DNA of 64,000 bases from Mesorhizobium sp. B2-1-8 (GTDB taxonomy: Bacteria > Pseudomonadota > Alphaproteobacteria > Rhizobiales > Rhizobiaceae), in assembly GCF_006442545.2 (NCBI RefSeq), contig NZ_CP083952.1, positions 2,473,501-2,537,500 of the forward strand. The letters run 5' to 3'. This document shows positions 16,599 to 25,894 of this stretch, piece after piece. How positions within the stretch are numbered: the first letter of the stretch is position 1; the number at the start of each line of letters is the position of its first letter. The notes under the pieces were generated by a model, which saw nothing but the letters and a program-made list of their open reading frames with translations, was not told the origin of the DNA and ran no database searches. The translations under genes and the position numbers were made by a program.

Positions 16599-17647
16599 GC
16601 GGCGTCATGACATTCCTGACCCGCCGGCGCGGCGGCCGTGGCTGGCATTGGACGGATGTCGTGAGCTGGCTGTGGCTCACCGGCGGTCTCGTCATCATGT
16701 TCGGCCCGGCCATCTGGCTGGTCGGCTCGTCGTTCAAGACGCCGGCGCAGCTTGCCGAGTTCCCGCTGACCATCCTGCCCTATGTCAGCCAGCAGGTCAG
16801 CGTCGAAGGTTACGACAAGCCGCTCACGCTCTACAAAGTGAAGCTGCCGGACCGTTCGACCAAGGTGCTGGCCGAGATACGCCGCCTCGGCATCGTGGCG
16901 CAGATGGTGGATCCGCAGGCGCCGAAGGACATCATCAAGGTCAACATCGCCAACCGGGAACCTGTGCGCGAAATCGGCTTCGCGACAGAAAACTACACCG
17001 AGCCCTTCGTCCATTTCGATTTCCTCCGTTATTTGCGCAATTCGGTTTTCGTCACCGCGATGGCGACGCTGATCACGTTGCTCACCAATTCGATGGCGGC
17101 GTTTGCCCTGTCGAAATACAGGTTCCGCGGCCGAGATCTCACCATGCTGGTGATCGTCGGCACGCTGATGGTGCCGCTGTCGGTCATCCTTGTGCCGCTC
17201 TATTCGGTGGTCAGCGCCGTCGGCCTGCTCGATTCGCTGTGGGGCGTGATCCTGCCGACCGTGGCGACGCCGACCGGCGTGTTCCTGCTTCGCCAATACA
17301 TGCTGACCATCCCGGACGAGTTGCTCGACGCGGCGCGTATGGACAATGCGTCCGAATGGCAGATCTACTGGCGTATCGTGCTGCCGCTTGCCGCACCGGC
17401 GCTCGCGGTGCTCGCGATCTTCTCTGTCGTCTGGCGCTGGAACGACTTCCTTTGGCCGCTGGTGGTGCTGTCGCGCAAGGAGCTCTACACGCTCCAGGTC
17501 GGGCTCAATACCTATGCCGGCCAGCTCAACGTGCAGTGGCACTTTATACTGGCGATGACAGTGGTGACGATGATCCCTGTGGTTCTCGTCTTCGTCTTCC
17601 TGCAGCGTTACATCACCTCCGGCATTGCCGGCACCGGGCTGAAATGA
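16595..17647 (+). CDS. Sugar ABC transporter permease (MalG/UgpE type) with enlarged first periplasmic loop
   Basis: A 350-aa inner-membrane permease. Helix 1 is at about 25-47, then about 95 largely soluble residues (48-140) precede helix 2, where MalG-type proteins usually have about 40. Later helices and the EAA loop (LDAARMDNASEWQIYWRIVL) are normal. The periplasmic insert contains charged, strand-like sequence (YDKPLTLYKVKLPDRSTKVL) and may contact the binding protein. ATGA overlap with the upstream permease indicates coupling. Confidence 0.9.
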   Translation: MSGVMTFLTRRRGGRGWHWTDVVSWLWLTGGLVIMFGPAIWLVGSSFKTPAQLAEFPLTILPYVSQQVSVEGYDKPLTLYKVKLPDRSTKVLAEIRRLGIVAQMVDPQAPKDIIKVNIANREPVREIGFATENYTEPFVHFDFLRYLRNSVFVTAMATLITLLTNSMAAFALSKYRFRGRDLTMLVIVGTLMVPLSVILVPLYSVVSAVGLLDSLWGVILPTVATPTGVFLLRQYMLTIPDELLDAARMDNASEWQIYWRIVLPLAAPALAVLAIFSVVWRWNDFLWPLVVLSRKELYTLQVGLNTYAGQLNVQWHFILAMTVVTMIPVVLVFVFLQRYITSGIAGTGLK

Positions 17648-17654
17648 GGGCGCC

Positions 17655-18743
17655 ATGGGACGGATAACGCTTACCAGCATCGATCGCGCTTACGGCAAGA
17701 TGAAGATCCTGCACGACATCAATCTCGACGTCGCCGACGGCGAGATGCTGGTGCTTGTCGGCCCGTCGGGCTGCGGCAAGTCCACGCTGTTGCGGCTGAT
17801 CGCCGGGCTCGATCGTCCGACCGGCGGCAGGATCGAGATCGACGGCGTCGATGCCACCGACGTTTCGGCCGCGCAGCGCGGTCTGGCCATGGTGTTCCAG
17901 TCTTACGCGCTCTACCCGCATATGAGCGTGCGCCAGAATCTCGCCTTCGGGCTCGAAAACATCCGCATGGCGAAGGCCGAGATCGATGCGCGCATCGCGG
18001 AAGCGGCGCGCATGCTGGAGATTGCGCCCTATCTCGACCGCCGGCCCGGGCAGCTTTCCGGCGGGCAGAAGCAGCGTGTGGCGATCGGCCGTGCGGTGGT
18101 TCGCAATCCGACCGCCTTCCTGCTCGATGAACCGCTGTCCAATCTCGACGCCGAACTGCGCATCTCGACACGCGCTGAGCTGGCCGCCCTGCACAAGCGA
18201 CTGGCAACCACGATGATCTATGTCACCCATGACCAGGTCGAGGCGATGACGCTGGCCGACCGCATCGTGGTGATGCGCTCGGGGCGGATCGAGCAGATCG
18301 GCCGGCCGCTCGATCTCTACAATGCGCCGGCAAACCTGTTCGTCGCCGGCTTCATCGGCGCGCCGCGTATGAACCTCTTGCCCGTGAAGGTGCTTTCCGT
18401 CGCCGTGAATGAAGTCGCGGTGCAAGGCCCGGGCGGACTGAGCGCCGTGATCGCTGCCAATGGCGCCGCCCTGAAGCCGGGAGACGAAGCTACGCTCGGT
18501 ATCCGCCCGCACGACGTCGATCTTTCGGCAGGCGGTCCCGGCAGCGTCGAGGCGCGTGTCACGCTGGTCGAGGCTCTAGGTCCCGAGACGGTCGTTCACG
18601 CCACCATCGCCGGCGATGAGAAGATGGTCGCGGTGCTTAACCAGCAGGGCATCGGCGCCGGCGGCAAGCAGATCAGCCTGCGGCTCAATCCAGAGCGGAT
18701 GCATCTGTTCGATACGGCAGGCCTGCGCGTGCCCACAATCTAA
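17655..18743 (+). CDS. Sugar ABC transporter ATP-binding protein (UgpC/MalK type)
   Basis: A 362-aa ATPase. Walker A GPSGCGKST is at about residue 36, Q-loop VFQSYALYPHM at about 80, signature LSGGQKQRVAIGRA at about 133, Walker B AFLLDEPLSNLDAELR and H-loop YVTHDQVEAM. A C-terminal TOBE regulatory region (about 240-362) includes LGIRPHDVDLS. It powers the preceding permease pair and ends the operon. An 8-bp gap separates it from the upstream permease. The TOBE region is where MalK-type subunits bind regulators. Confidence 0.93.
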   Translation: MGRITLTSIDRAYGKMKILHDINLDVADGEMLVLVGPSGCGKSTLLRLIAGLDRPTGGRIEIDGVDATDVSAAQRGLAMVFQSYALYPHMSVRQNLAFGLENIRMAKAEIDARIAEAARMLEIAPYLDRRPGQLSGGQKQRVAIGRAVVRNPTAFLLDEPLSNLDAELRISTRAELAALHKRLATTMIYVTHDQVEAMTLADRIVVMRSGRIEQIGRPLDLYNAPANLFVAGFIGAPRMNLLPVKVLSVAVNEVAVQGPGGLSAVIAANGAALKPGDEATLGIRPHDVDLSAGGPGSVEARVTLVEALGPETVVHATIAGDEKMVAVLNQQGIGAGGKQISLRLNPERMHLFDTAGLRVPTI

Positions 18744-19340
18744 CCCGGCAACAGGTAAGGTTGAAAAAACGAGTGACGGCGGCGCGCATGGCTGGCGTGT
18801 CGACATGGCGATCACCGTCAATCTGTTCTGCGACGCCGGGCTGGTTCACCTGTTTTCGCTGTCAAAGACCCAACTGCTCCTGGCAATCGAACCCTTCAGG
18901 AAGAAATTGGCCTTTGGTCGCGGCCCTCGCGCCAGCCGGTCGCGGGATGATACGGAACAATGCGGGAATCCTGAAGACTCGAACCCACGAAAAAATCAAT
19001 AAAATCAATGTTCCAGACACGTCCTCCGGGCCAAAATCTTTCAATACCAATTAGTTATGGCCAACTTCGTTCTGAAGTGGGCCAATTCAGTTTGTTCTGC
19101 GCAGGACTCAGTTCGATTATTCCGGCATGAACATGATCCATGCGCGGGGACAATCTACGCCTGTCTCTATCTTTTACCCTTGCTCCTGTTCGTCAATCGG
19201 GTTGCGCACAGCCATTCATAGCCCAGTTGTTTCAAGGCTGAAAAGACCACTGGACGATAGGGGCGGCAAAAGGCGGTAACGGCCTGCGATCGGGATGGTT
19301 TGGCCCGCCACATCGATAGGTTGCGGATGCAAATAAGCTA
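18744..19340. other. Intergenic stretch without a supported gene
   Basis: About 600 bp between the uronide transporter operon and the IS630 element, with lower GC around 18980-19070. No convincing ORF, ribosome-binding site or terminator is seen. Short blocks resembling the tRNA-Ile2 3' end and its downstream flank occur in the same order: GTCCTCCGGGCC at 19021-19032, CAATAC at 19042 and TTATGGCCA at 19055. Confidence 0.5.
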
Positions 19341-20384
19341 GAGCGGGATGAGATTAGTTTCGGTCATATCCGGAGTTTTCGAAGTAGTGTGAGCATTCTG
19401 TCGGTGTGATGCGGTTGAGAATTTGGCCGATCGCGTCGCAAACGGTTTGGACGGTGCGGCTTGCTGCCTTTCTCAGCCAGTGCTTGAGTTTTGAAAAGAG
19501 CTGTTCGATCGGATTAAGATCGGGCGAGTATTTCGGCAGGAAGAAGAGCCTGGCGCCGGCGGCGCGTATGGCGCGGCGCACCGCCTTGCCTTTGTGCGAG
19601 CCGAGATTGTCCATGATGACGATGTCGCCCGGCTGGAGGGTCGGAGCGAGAACCTTCTCGACATAGAGAAGAAATCTCTCGCCGTTGATAGGTCCGTCGA
19701 TCAGCCAGGGCGCCTCGACGCGATCGTGGCGCAGCGCGGCCAGGAAGGTCATGGTCTTCCAGTGGCCATGCGGCACTTTGGCCTTGATGCGCTGTCCAAC
19801 CGGCGCCCAGCCCCTTAGCGGCGACATGTTGGTCTTGGTCCAGGTCTCGTCGATGAAGACCAGTCGCGTCGGATCAATCCGGTCCCGATACTTCGTCCAC
19901 TGCATGCGCCGTCGCGCGATATCGGGACGATCCTGTTCGACGGCGATCAGCGTCTTTTTTTGTGACTGAGCTTCTCGGCATGCACGAACTCCCACACCGA
20001 ACGGTAGTCGACCCTCAGGCCACGCTCGCCAAGTTCGGCCACAAGCCCGCGCAAGGTGAAGTCCCTGTCGTGACAGCGTTCGATCAGCCAGTCGCGCCAC
20101 GCTCCCGAGAGCTTCTTCGGTTTGTAGCCGCCGACCTGGCGAGGCGCAGCACTGCCAGTCTCTTCGACGCGCTTAAGCCACGCGATGGCCGCGCTGTAGC
20201 TGACGCCAAATCGAGCCGCCGCCGCGCGTCGCGAGAGCCCTTCCGTCTTGACCGCGGCTACAACCCGCTCGCGAAGGTCCATCGAATAGGCTGCCATCCA
20301 TGCTGGCCTCCTCCCAGCATGCATGTTGAATCAGAACTGCGATGATTTGGGAATCTCACGACTCTTATAAATCTCATCCCGCTC
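19341..20384 (-). mobile_element. IS630-family insertion sequence, complete
   Basis: A 1044-bp element. Its 15-bp terminal inverted repeats, starting GAGCGGGATGAGATT, are perfect (left 19341-19355, right 20370-20384). It is flanked by TA on both sides (19339-19340, 20385-20386), the target duplication typical of IS630/Tc1-mariner elements; counting the surrounding CTAG the symmetry is 18 bp. It carries one transposase in two overlapping frames. Both ends and all catalytic motifs are present, so it may be active. Confidence 0.93.
19354..20297 (-). CDS. IS630-family transposase made by -1 frameshift
   Basis: Frame A (20297 down to 19947) encodes an N-terminal helix-turn-helix region (MAAYSMDLRERVVAAVKTEG, RFGVSYSAAIAWLKRV). 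Frame B, ending at 19354, encodes the DDE domain with VFIDETWTKTNMS, IVIMDNLGSHKG and the PDLNPIEQLFSKLK glutamate. The frames are offset by -1 and overlap at an A7 run in the coding strand (T7 at 19955-19961 on the plus strand), the usual slippage site for IS630 elements. GGAGG lies 9 bases before the ATG at 20297. Fusion gives a protein of normal IS630 transposase size, so this is probably programmed rather than decayed. Confidence 0.88.
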
Positions 20385-20387
20385 TAG

Positions 20388-20848
20388 TGCGAAAACAGCA
20401 ACCGTGTCGCAATGGTCATTGCAGCTGCGTTATCCTGACTTGGAAGGGGGCTTTCGCCGAACTGTTATTTATTTATGGCCGTCGTTCTCGCTGCGCCTGT
20501 TGAACGACGGCTTCGCGCCTATCCTCGACGTAGAGGCCAGTTTTGCTGCTGCTCGGAAGCAGACATTTCCCGCGACCGCGGTTGCGGTAATGGCGTGCGC
20601 ATCCGATGAGGTCCGCAGCGTTGCGTATCCGGCGGCCATGAGCACCTTGGTTGGGCGCTATCAGACGCAGGTAGAGACGCGGGGAGCTCTTTGGATTTTT
20701 CGCTCCCATGGTCTTCATCATACGGTCGCTCGCAGCCGGGTGGCGAAGTTCCGTGGCTATGATTGTGGGGAAAACTCCACCGCGTCAATCGAGAGGCAAT
20801 CGGTGACGATTCACGGAACTGAGATACTTCGAATACATGGCGGCGGTT
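20388..20848. other. Intergenic stretch, no supported gene
   Basis: About 460 bp between the IS630 element and a minus-strand LacI gene. Short open frames exist on both strands (a 168-codon plus-strand frame from 20404, and minus-strand frames at 20473-20721 and 20519-20788). They lack ribosome-binding sites and recognisable domains and have atypical composition. It may be decayed coding DNA; nothing can be named. Confidence 0.4.
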
Positions 20849-21880
20849 TCAATCAACGGCCAAATTGTTCGTGCATCCCGCCTGTTCACCAGGGTCGAAT
20901 TCACCTTTGAACAAGATTGTCTCCACCGGTCCCGCCGGATTAGTGATCCGCCTCTCCAGCACTTCGACAAGTGTCCGCCCAACCGCGGCCATGTCGACTG
21001 AATGAACGCCGATCTTCGCCGGCAGGAAGCGCGCCAGACGTGTGTTGTCGCGGGCGACGATGTGGACGTCGCGGCCCGGCTCAAGGCCCCGCCGGCCGAG
21101 TGCGTGCAACGCTCCAAGAAGGCCCAGTTCATTGGCGCATGCCAGGCCAGTCGGCGGATCTGACGACGCCAGCAGGCGATCGAACCAGGCTGCGCTCGAT
21201 TCTATCGTGAATGTGCCGTGGCCGATCAGCGATTGGTCGACCGCAATGCCGGCCTCGGCAATCGCTCTTTGATAGCCTGCCAGACGCGTGGCGCTCGCCT
21301 GGTCTTTCGGCACGAGAAGTTGCAGCGCAATACGTCGGCAGCCCTTGGCCATCAGCCGTCGGGTCGCCTCGTAGGCGATCTGCTCATTGTCGATATCGAC
21401 ATAGGGATAGGCGATGTCCAGATCGGTTCTGCCGAAGGTGACGAACGGCATGCCCCGGTCGAGCAGCAGCTTGACGCGCGGATCGCCCGAGACCATGCGC
21501 GTGATGACCAGTCCGTCCGCGCTGTGCGCCTGGAGCAGGCGCCGCATGCTTTCGACCGGATCGTCGTCTGGTGTGGTGGAATATATGGACAGGCTATAGC
21601 CCGTTTGCCGCGCCGCCAGCGTCATGCCCTCGATCAGGGGAAGCTTGGCCAGATCGGACAAGTAATCGCTCGTCTCCATCGGCAGCACTGCCGTCAGTGT
21701 CATGGTCCGTCCGGTTTTGAGCGCGCGACCGTGATGATCCGGCACGTAGCCGACGCGCTTGGCCACCTCCTTGACCCGCGCCACGGTCAAGGGATGCACT
21801 TCCGGCCCGTCCTTCAGAGCGCGCGATACGGTGGTTACCGAAAGAGAAAGTTCCGCCGCTATCTGTTTTAGATTGGCCAT
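20849..21880 (-). CDS. LacI-family transcriptional regulator
   Basis: A 343-aa LacI/GalR regulator. The helix-turn-helix at the extreme N-terminus is MANLKQIAAELSLSVTTVSR, with hinge HHGRALKTGRT, followed by the two-lobed effector domain. It is divergent from the PotD-like transporter operon 214 bp away, with two matching palindromes between them. It probably represses transporter and phosphorylase expression. The ligand is unknown; the cargo suggests a nucleoside- or amine-like compound rather than a simple sugar. Confidence 0.92.
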   Translation of the reverse strand: MANLKQIAAELSLSVTTVSRALKDGPEVHPLTVARVKEVAKRVGYVPDHHGRALKTGRTMTLTAVLPMETSDYLSDLAKLPLIEGMTLAARQTGYSLSIYSTTPDDDPVESMRRLLQAHSADGLVITRMVSGDPRVKLLLDRGMPFVTFGRTDLDIAYPYVDIDNEQIAYEATRRLMAKGCRRIALQLLVPKDQASATRLAGYQRAIAEAGIAVDQSLIGHGTFTIESSAAWFDRLLASSDPPTGLACANELGLLGALHALGRRGLEPGRDVHIVARDNTRLARFLPAKIGVHSVDMAAVGRTLVEVLERRITNPAGPVETILFKGEFDPGEQAGCTNNLAVD

Positions 21881-21928
21881 GTCGCCCGACTTGATTTGCG
21901 GAAGCGTCGGCTGATTTTGCCGAGCTTC

Positions 21929-21938
21929 GTAACGTTAC
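21929..21938. promoter_or_regulatory. LacI-type half-conserved operator
   Basis: GTAACGTTAC is a perfect 10-bp palindrome identical to the core of the 18-bp palindrome at 22024. It lies 49 bp upstream of the LacI gene start, which suits autoregulation. Confidence 0.6.
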
Positions 21939-22023
21939 CGGATTCGACCTGACGGTCAAATCCAACGCCACCACAACCGAATGGTCCATTTGAAAGCCGC
22001 TTGACTCCATTGCATTTCACTGC

Positions 22024-22041
22024 AATCGTAACGTTACGATT
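22024..22041. promoter_or_regulatory. LacI-type operator upstream of the transporter operon
   Basis: AATCGTAACGTTACGATT is a perfect 18-bp palindrome with a central CG, as in LacI/PurR-family operators. It lies about 55 bp before the binding-protein start, where it would overlap the promoter. The spacing to the second copy (about 95 bp) would allow looping. Confidence 0.75.
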
Positions 22042-22094
22042 AATAAAAACCCCACCTAAGCGACATTTTGATGAATCCTGGAGGAGGAGAACCC

Positions 22095-23138
22095 ATGTCC
22101 TGGCTACCACGCATTTCCCTTGCCTTGATCGCAGTCTCGGCTGCCTTGCCCGCCTATGCTCAAACGGTCACCATCACCACCGCCGGCGGCGACTACGGCA
22201 AGGCCATGAAGGAAGCCATGTGGGAACCCGCCGCCAAAGAGCTTAGCTATGATGTCCGCGAGGAGACGCAGAGCGACGGCCTTGCCGCGTTGAAGATGCA
22301 GGTCACCTCGGGTGCGGTCACCACCGACATCATCCATCTCGGTTCACCGGAAGGCGCGCAGGCGGCTGCACAGTCGCTGCTGGAGCCGCTTGACTACAAG
22401 ATCATCGATCCCAAGTCCGTGCCGGCCGGCGCAAAGTCGGACTATTGCTATCCGTTCGACTCCTACGGCACCGTCATGTCTTGGAATACCAAGACCTTTG
22501 GCGAGAACCCGCCGAAGACCTGGGCGGAGTTCTGGGATGTCGCCAAGTTCCCGAACCGTCGCGCTCTGCGCGCCAATGCGCAGGACTTGATCGAGATCGC
22601 ACTGCTCTCCGACGGCGTGGCGCCGGCGGACGTCTATCCTGTGCTCAGCACGCCGGAAGGCCTGCAGCGCGCCATCAAGCGGCTTGAGGCGATCAAGCCA
22701 AGCGTCTCGGTATGGTGGACCTCGGGAGCTCAGTCGGCGCAGTTGCTGAAAGACGGCGAAGCGGATCTGGTCGTTACCTGGAATGGACGGGCCCAGACGG
22801 TCAAGGCAGATGGCGGCGCCGTCGACTACACGTTCAAGGGTTCCGTAATCGGCACGGACTGCCTTGGTGTGCCGAAGGGAGCCCAGAACAAGGATGCGGC
22901 CATGAAGCTCATTGCAGCGATGACGCAGCCCGCGCGCGTGGCAAAGCTCACCGACTTCATCGCCTATGGTCCGGTCAACCCTGCCGCATATGAAGGGGGC
23001 CTTATCCCAAAGGACCGCTTGAGGACCCTGGCGACGGCGCCCGAAAATGCCGGCACTTCAGTGTTCTCGAACGCCGACTGGTGGGTCAAGAACGGCGAAG
23101 CCGCACAAAAGGCCTTCGATGAAATGATCAGCCGCTGA
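22095..23138 (+). CDS. ABC transporter periplasmic binding protein (PotD/spermidine-putrescine type)
   Basis: A 347-aa family-6/PotD-like binding protein. The signal peptide (residues 1-22, ending AYA) is followed by VTITTAGGDYGKAMKEAMWE, YCYPFDSYGTVMSWNTKTFG and DLVVTWNGRAQTVKADGG. Proteins of this family bind polyamines, related amines or other small cations; the specificity here is unclear. GAGGAGGAG sits 6-7 bases before the ATG at 22095; an in-frame upstream start is less good. It is the first gene of a five-gene operon. Confidence 0.9.
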   Translation: MSWLPRISLALIAVSAALPAYAQTVTITTAGGDYGKAMKEAMWEPAAKELSYDVREETQSDGLAALKMQVTSGAVTTDIIHLGSPEGAQAAAQSLLEPLDYKIIDPKSVPAGAKSDYCYPFDSYGTVMSWNTKTFGENPPKTWAEFWDVAKFPNRRALRANAQDLIEIALLSDGVAPADVYPVLSTPEGLQRAIKRLEAIKPSVSVWWTSGAQSAQLLKDGEADLVVTWNGRAQTVKADGGAVDYTFKGSVIGTDCLGVPKGAQNKDAAMKLIAAMTQPARVAKLTDFIAYGPVNPAAYEGGLIPKDRLRTLATAPENAGTSVFSNADWWVKNGEAAQKAFDEMISR

Positions 23139-23171
23139 CGCTCCAATGCATCAACTGCAGGGCCGGAGCGC

Positions 23172-24212
23172 ATGATGAAATCGCTTCCGATCACCATCGA
23201 CAGCGTGCGTAAGGCCTATGGGTCTTACGTCGCGCTGGACGATGTTTCGCTCGATATTAGGGCCGGCGAGTTCCTCACGCTGCTGGGCCCGTCCGGATCG
23301 GGCAAGACCACGTTGCTCATGGCTCTGGCCGGTTTTGTCCGGCCCGATGCCGGAAAGCTCCTGTTGGGTGATCGCAACATCACCCGCCTGGCCCCCAACA
23401 AGCGGGAGATCGGCATAGTATTCCAGAACTACGCCCTGTTTCCCCACATGAACGTCCTCGCCAACGTCGAGTATCCGCTGGCGCTGCGCAGGATACCGAA
23501 GGCGGAGGCGCGTCAGCGGGCGCTTGACACCTTGGCTCGCGTGAAACTGGAAGGTCTGTCGGAGCGCAGCGTCGCCGCCCTGTCCGGCGGCCAGCGGCAG
23601 CGGGTGGCATTGGCGCGGGCGATCGTCTTCGAACCTCGCGTGATGCTGATGGATGAGCCGTTGTCGGCGCTCGACAAGAATCTGCGCGAGACCATGCAAT
23701 ACGAGATCCGGCGCCTGCACGACGATCTGGGGATCACCACCATCTATGTGACCCATGACCAGCGCGAGGCATTGACCATGTCCGACCGGATCGCGGTGAT
23801 GAATTCCGGCCGCATCCAGCAGATCGATGCGCCGCAGCGAATCTATGATTGTCCATCGACCCGCTTCGTCGCGGAGTTCATGGGCGAGGCCAACATCGTG
23901 GCGCCGGGCCTGGCGCGCAGGATCGACGGTGCCGAAGCGCAGCGCGAGACCCTGATGATCCGTGCGGAAAGCCTGCATCTCGATGCGAGTCTGGTCGGCC
24001 GGGACGGAGTGGCGCTCGAGGGGACGCTGCGCGCCAAGGCATTTCGCGGCGACAACTGGCTATTGACGCTCGCGCTTGGCGGTGGGCAGGAAATCCTTGT
24101 GTGTATTCCTGCGGCACTGGCTGGCGGCTGCGCCGAGCTTGCGGCCGGTCAGCGGGTGACCGCCTATGCGCCAGCGGAGAAAGTTCACGCGCTTCCGGGA
24201 GCGATTGCGTGA
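23172..24212 (+). CDS. ABC transporter ATP-binding protein (PotA type)
   Basis: A 346-aa ATPase. Walker A GPSGSGKTT is at about residue 38, Q-loop VFQNYALFPHMNV at about 82, signature LSGGQRQRVALARA at about 137, Walker B VMLMDEPLSALDKNLR and H-loop YVTHDQREALTM, followed by a TOBE domain at about 265-346. It energises the two PotB/PotC-like permeases. The next gene starts with GTG inside its stop (GTGA). Confidence 0.93.
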   Translation: MMKSLPITIDSVRKAYGSYVALDDVSLDIRAGEFLTLLGPSGSGKTTLLMALAGFVRPDAGKLLLGDRNITRLAPNKREIGIVFQNYALFPHMNVLANVEYPLALRRIPKAEARQRALDTLARVKLEGLSERSVAALSGGQRQRVALARAIVFEPRVMLMDEPLSALDKNLRETMQYEIRRLHDDLGITTIYVTHDQREALTMSDRIAVMNSGRIQQIDAPQRIYDCPSTRFVAEFMGEANIVAPGLARRIDGAEAQRETLMIRAESLHLDASLVGRDGVALEGTLRAKAFRGDNWLLTLALGGGQEILVCIPAALAGGCAELAAGQRVTAYAPAEKVHALPGAIA

Positions 24213-25096
24213 CCATCGCCGCCGATCCCGTTCTTGCCGCGGACGGCCGACGCGAGCGGCGGTTCTTCCTTTCGCTGTCGCTTCCGGCGCTTTTCATCGT
24301 TGGACTGGCGGCGATACTGCCGCTCCTTTGGATCATCCGGCAATCCTTCCTGACTACGGCTGGGGAATACACCGTCGGCAACTACGAGAAGGTCCTGTCG
24401 AGTGGGCTGACGTGGGCGGCGCTTGTCACAACCCTTGAACTGTCGCTGGGCACGCTGGCGGCCTGCATCCTTCTCGGCACTCCCCTGGCGCTCGCGCTGG
24501 CCAGCGCCAGGCCAAGGGTGGCCAACGTGCTGATGGCCTTCGTCATGCTGCCTTTGTGGACCTCTATTCTTGTGCGCACCTATGGCTGGCTCGTGCTGTT
24601 GCGGCGCGATGGCTTGATCAACGCGGCTTTGACGGGGTCAGGGCTGACCGCGGAGCCACTGCCGCTGGTCTACAATTTCACCGGCACGCTCATCGGCATG
24701 GTTCACTACATGCTGCCGCTGTTTCTGCTGCCCGTTTACGCCGCGATGCGCGATATCGACACAAACCTCATTCGCGCCGCTGCCAGCATGGGCGCTACGC
24801 TCGGGCAAGTGATCCGCACGGTCATTCTGCCGCTTTCGGCCGGCGGCATCTTCTCGGGTTCGATCATTGTTTTCATCTACACGATCGGTTTCTTCATCAC
24901 GCCAGCGGTGCTTGGCGGAGGCAAGGTGAATCCGCTCTCCATCCGGATCGAGCGCACGCTGTCGACCTTCCAGGATTGGGGCTCGGCGAGCGTCCTGGGC
25001 ATTCTGCTCCTCGTGCTCATGGCGCTGATCGCTGTGATGCTCCTGGCGGCAAGACGGCTGATGGCACACAACAAGATGGGCGCGGCCCATGCTTGA
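24209..25096 (+). CDS. ABC transporter permease (PotB type)
   Basis: A 295-aa membrane protein with about six helices and the EAA-type loop IRAAASMGATLGQVIRTVIL. The GTG at 24209 overlaps the ATPase TGA and is chosen over an implausible long upstream extension that would run through the ATPase gene. It has PotB-like length. It pairs with the following permease, whose start lies 8 bp inside its 3' end. Confidence 0.9.
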   Translation: MTIAADPVLAADGRRERRFFLSLSLPALFIVGLAAILPLLWIIRQSFLTTAGEYTVGNYEKVLSSGLTWAALVTTLELSLGTLAACILLGTPLALALASARPRVANVLMAFVMLPLWTSILVRTYGWLVLLRRDGLINAALTGSGLTAEPLPLVYNFTGTLIGMVHYMLPLFLLPVYAAMRDIDTNLIRAAASMGATLGQVIRTVILPLSAGGIFSGSIIVFIYTIGFFITPAVLGGGKVNPLSIRIERTLSTFQDWGSASVLGILLLVLMALIAVMLLAARRLMAHNKMGAAHA

Positions 25097-25880
25097 GGCC
25101 TATCTGGACAACAGGCTCGCTCGCGTCCTTCTATGGGGTTTTTCCGCGCTTGTCATGGCGTTCTTGATACTGCCGACGCTTGTCGTCGTGCCGCTCTCCT
25201 TTTCGGCGTCCGACCTTCTCGAGTTTCCGCCGCGCGCCTATTCGTTGCGCTGGTATGAGAACTTCTTCGGCTCAGCCACATGGATGGCCGCGCTGAGGAC
25301 GAGCCTGATTCTTGGGACCTTGACGGCGGCGGTTGCGGTGCCGCTGGCGCTACTGGCCTGCATCTCGATGAACAGGCTCGGCGGCAGGGCCGCCGCGACC
25401 ATTCAAGGCGTGCTGCTCACCCCCTCCATCGTGCCCGGAATCCTGCTTGCGATCGGCCTCTTCTTCGTGCTGGCGGCGCAAGGCCTGGTCGGAACGCTGT
25501 TCGGCGTGCTGGTCGGGCATGTGGTGCTGGCCATCCCGGTCGCCTGCATTGTGTTGGCGCCCGCTCTTGCCCGCTTCGACTGGAACCAGGTTCAGGCGGC
25601 GCGCAGCCTGGGCGCCGACTGGACCAGATCCATTGGCGGCATCATCGTTCCGCAACTTCAAATCAGCCTGTTGTCGGCGACATTGATGGCCTTCCTGACC
25701 TCGCTCGATGAGTCTGTCATCTCGATCTTCGTCGCGAGTGGTCGAAACAGCACGCTGCCGAAACTCATGTTCCTGTCGCTGCGCGACCAGATCGATCCGA
25801 CCATCGCGGCGATCTCGACATTGTGGACCGCCATTGTCGTGGCCGTCATCCTGATCGTTACCCTTCGCCAAAAATCCTGA
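25089..25880 (+). CDS. ABC transporter permease (PotC type)
   Basis: A 263-aa permease with about six helices and the loop VQAARSLGADWTRSIGGIIV. It overlaps the PotB-type gene by 8 bp. Length and order match potC-like genes. It completes the importer with the upstream binding protein and ATPase. Confidence 0.9.
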   Translation: MLEAYLDNRLARVLLWGFSALVMAFLILPTLVVVPLSFSASDLLEFPPRAYSLRWYENFFGSATWMAALRTSLILGTLTAAVAVPLALLACISMNRLGGRAAATIQGVLLTPSIVPGILLAIGLFFVLAAQGLVGTLFGVLVGHVVLAIPVACIVLAPALARFDWNQVQAARSLGADWTRSIGGIIVPQLQISLLSATLMAFLTSLDESVISIFVASGRNSTLPKLMFLSLRDQIDPTIAAISTLWTAIVVAVILIVTLRQKS

Positions 25881-25894
25881 CTGAGACCGAAAAC

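Noticed and set aside
20404..20910. 168-codon plus-strand ORF after the IS630 element
   Set aside because: Overlaps the LacI gene 3' end, has no ribosome-binding site and no recognisable motif; kept only as an unassigned stretch.
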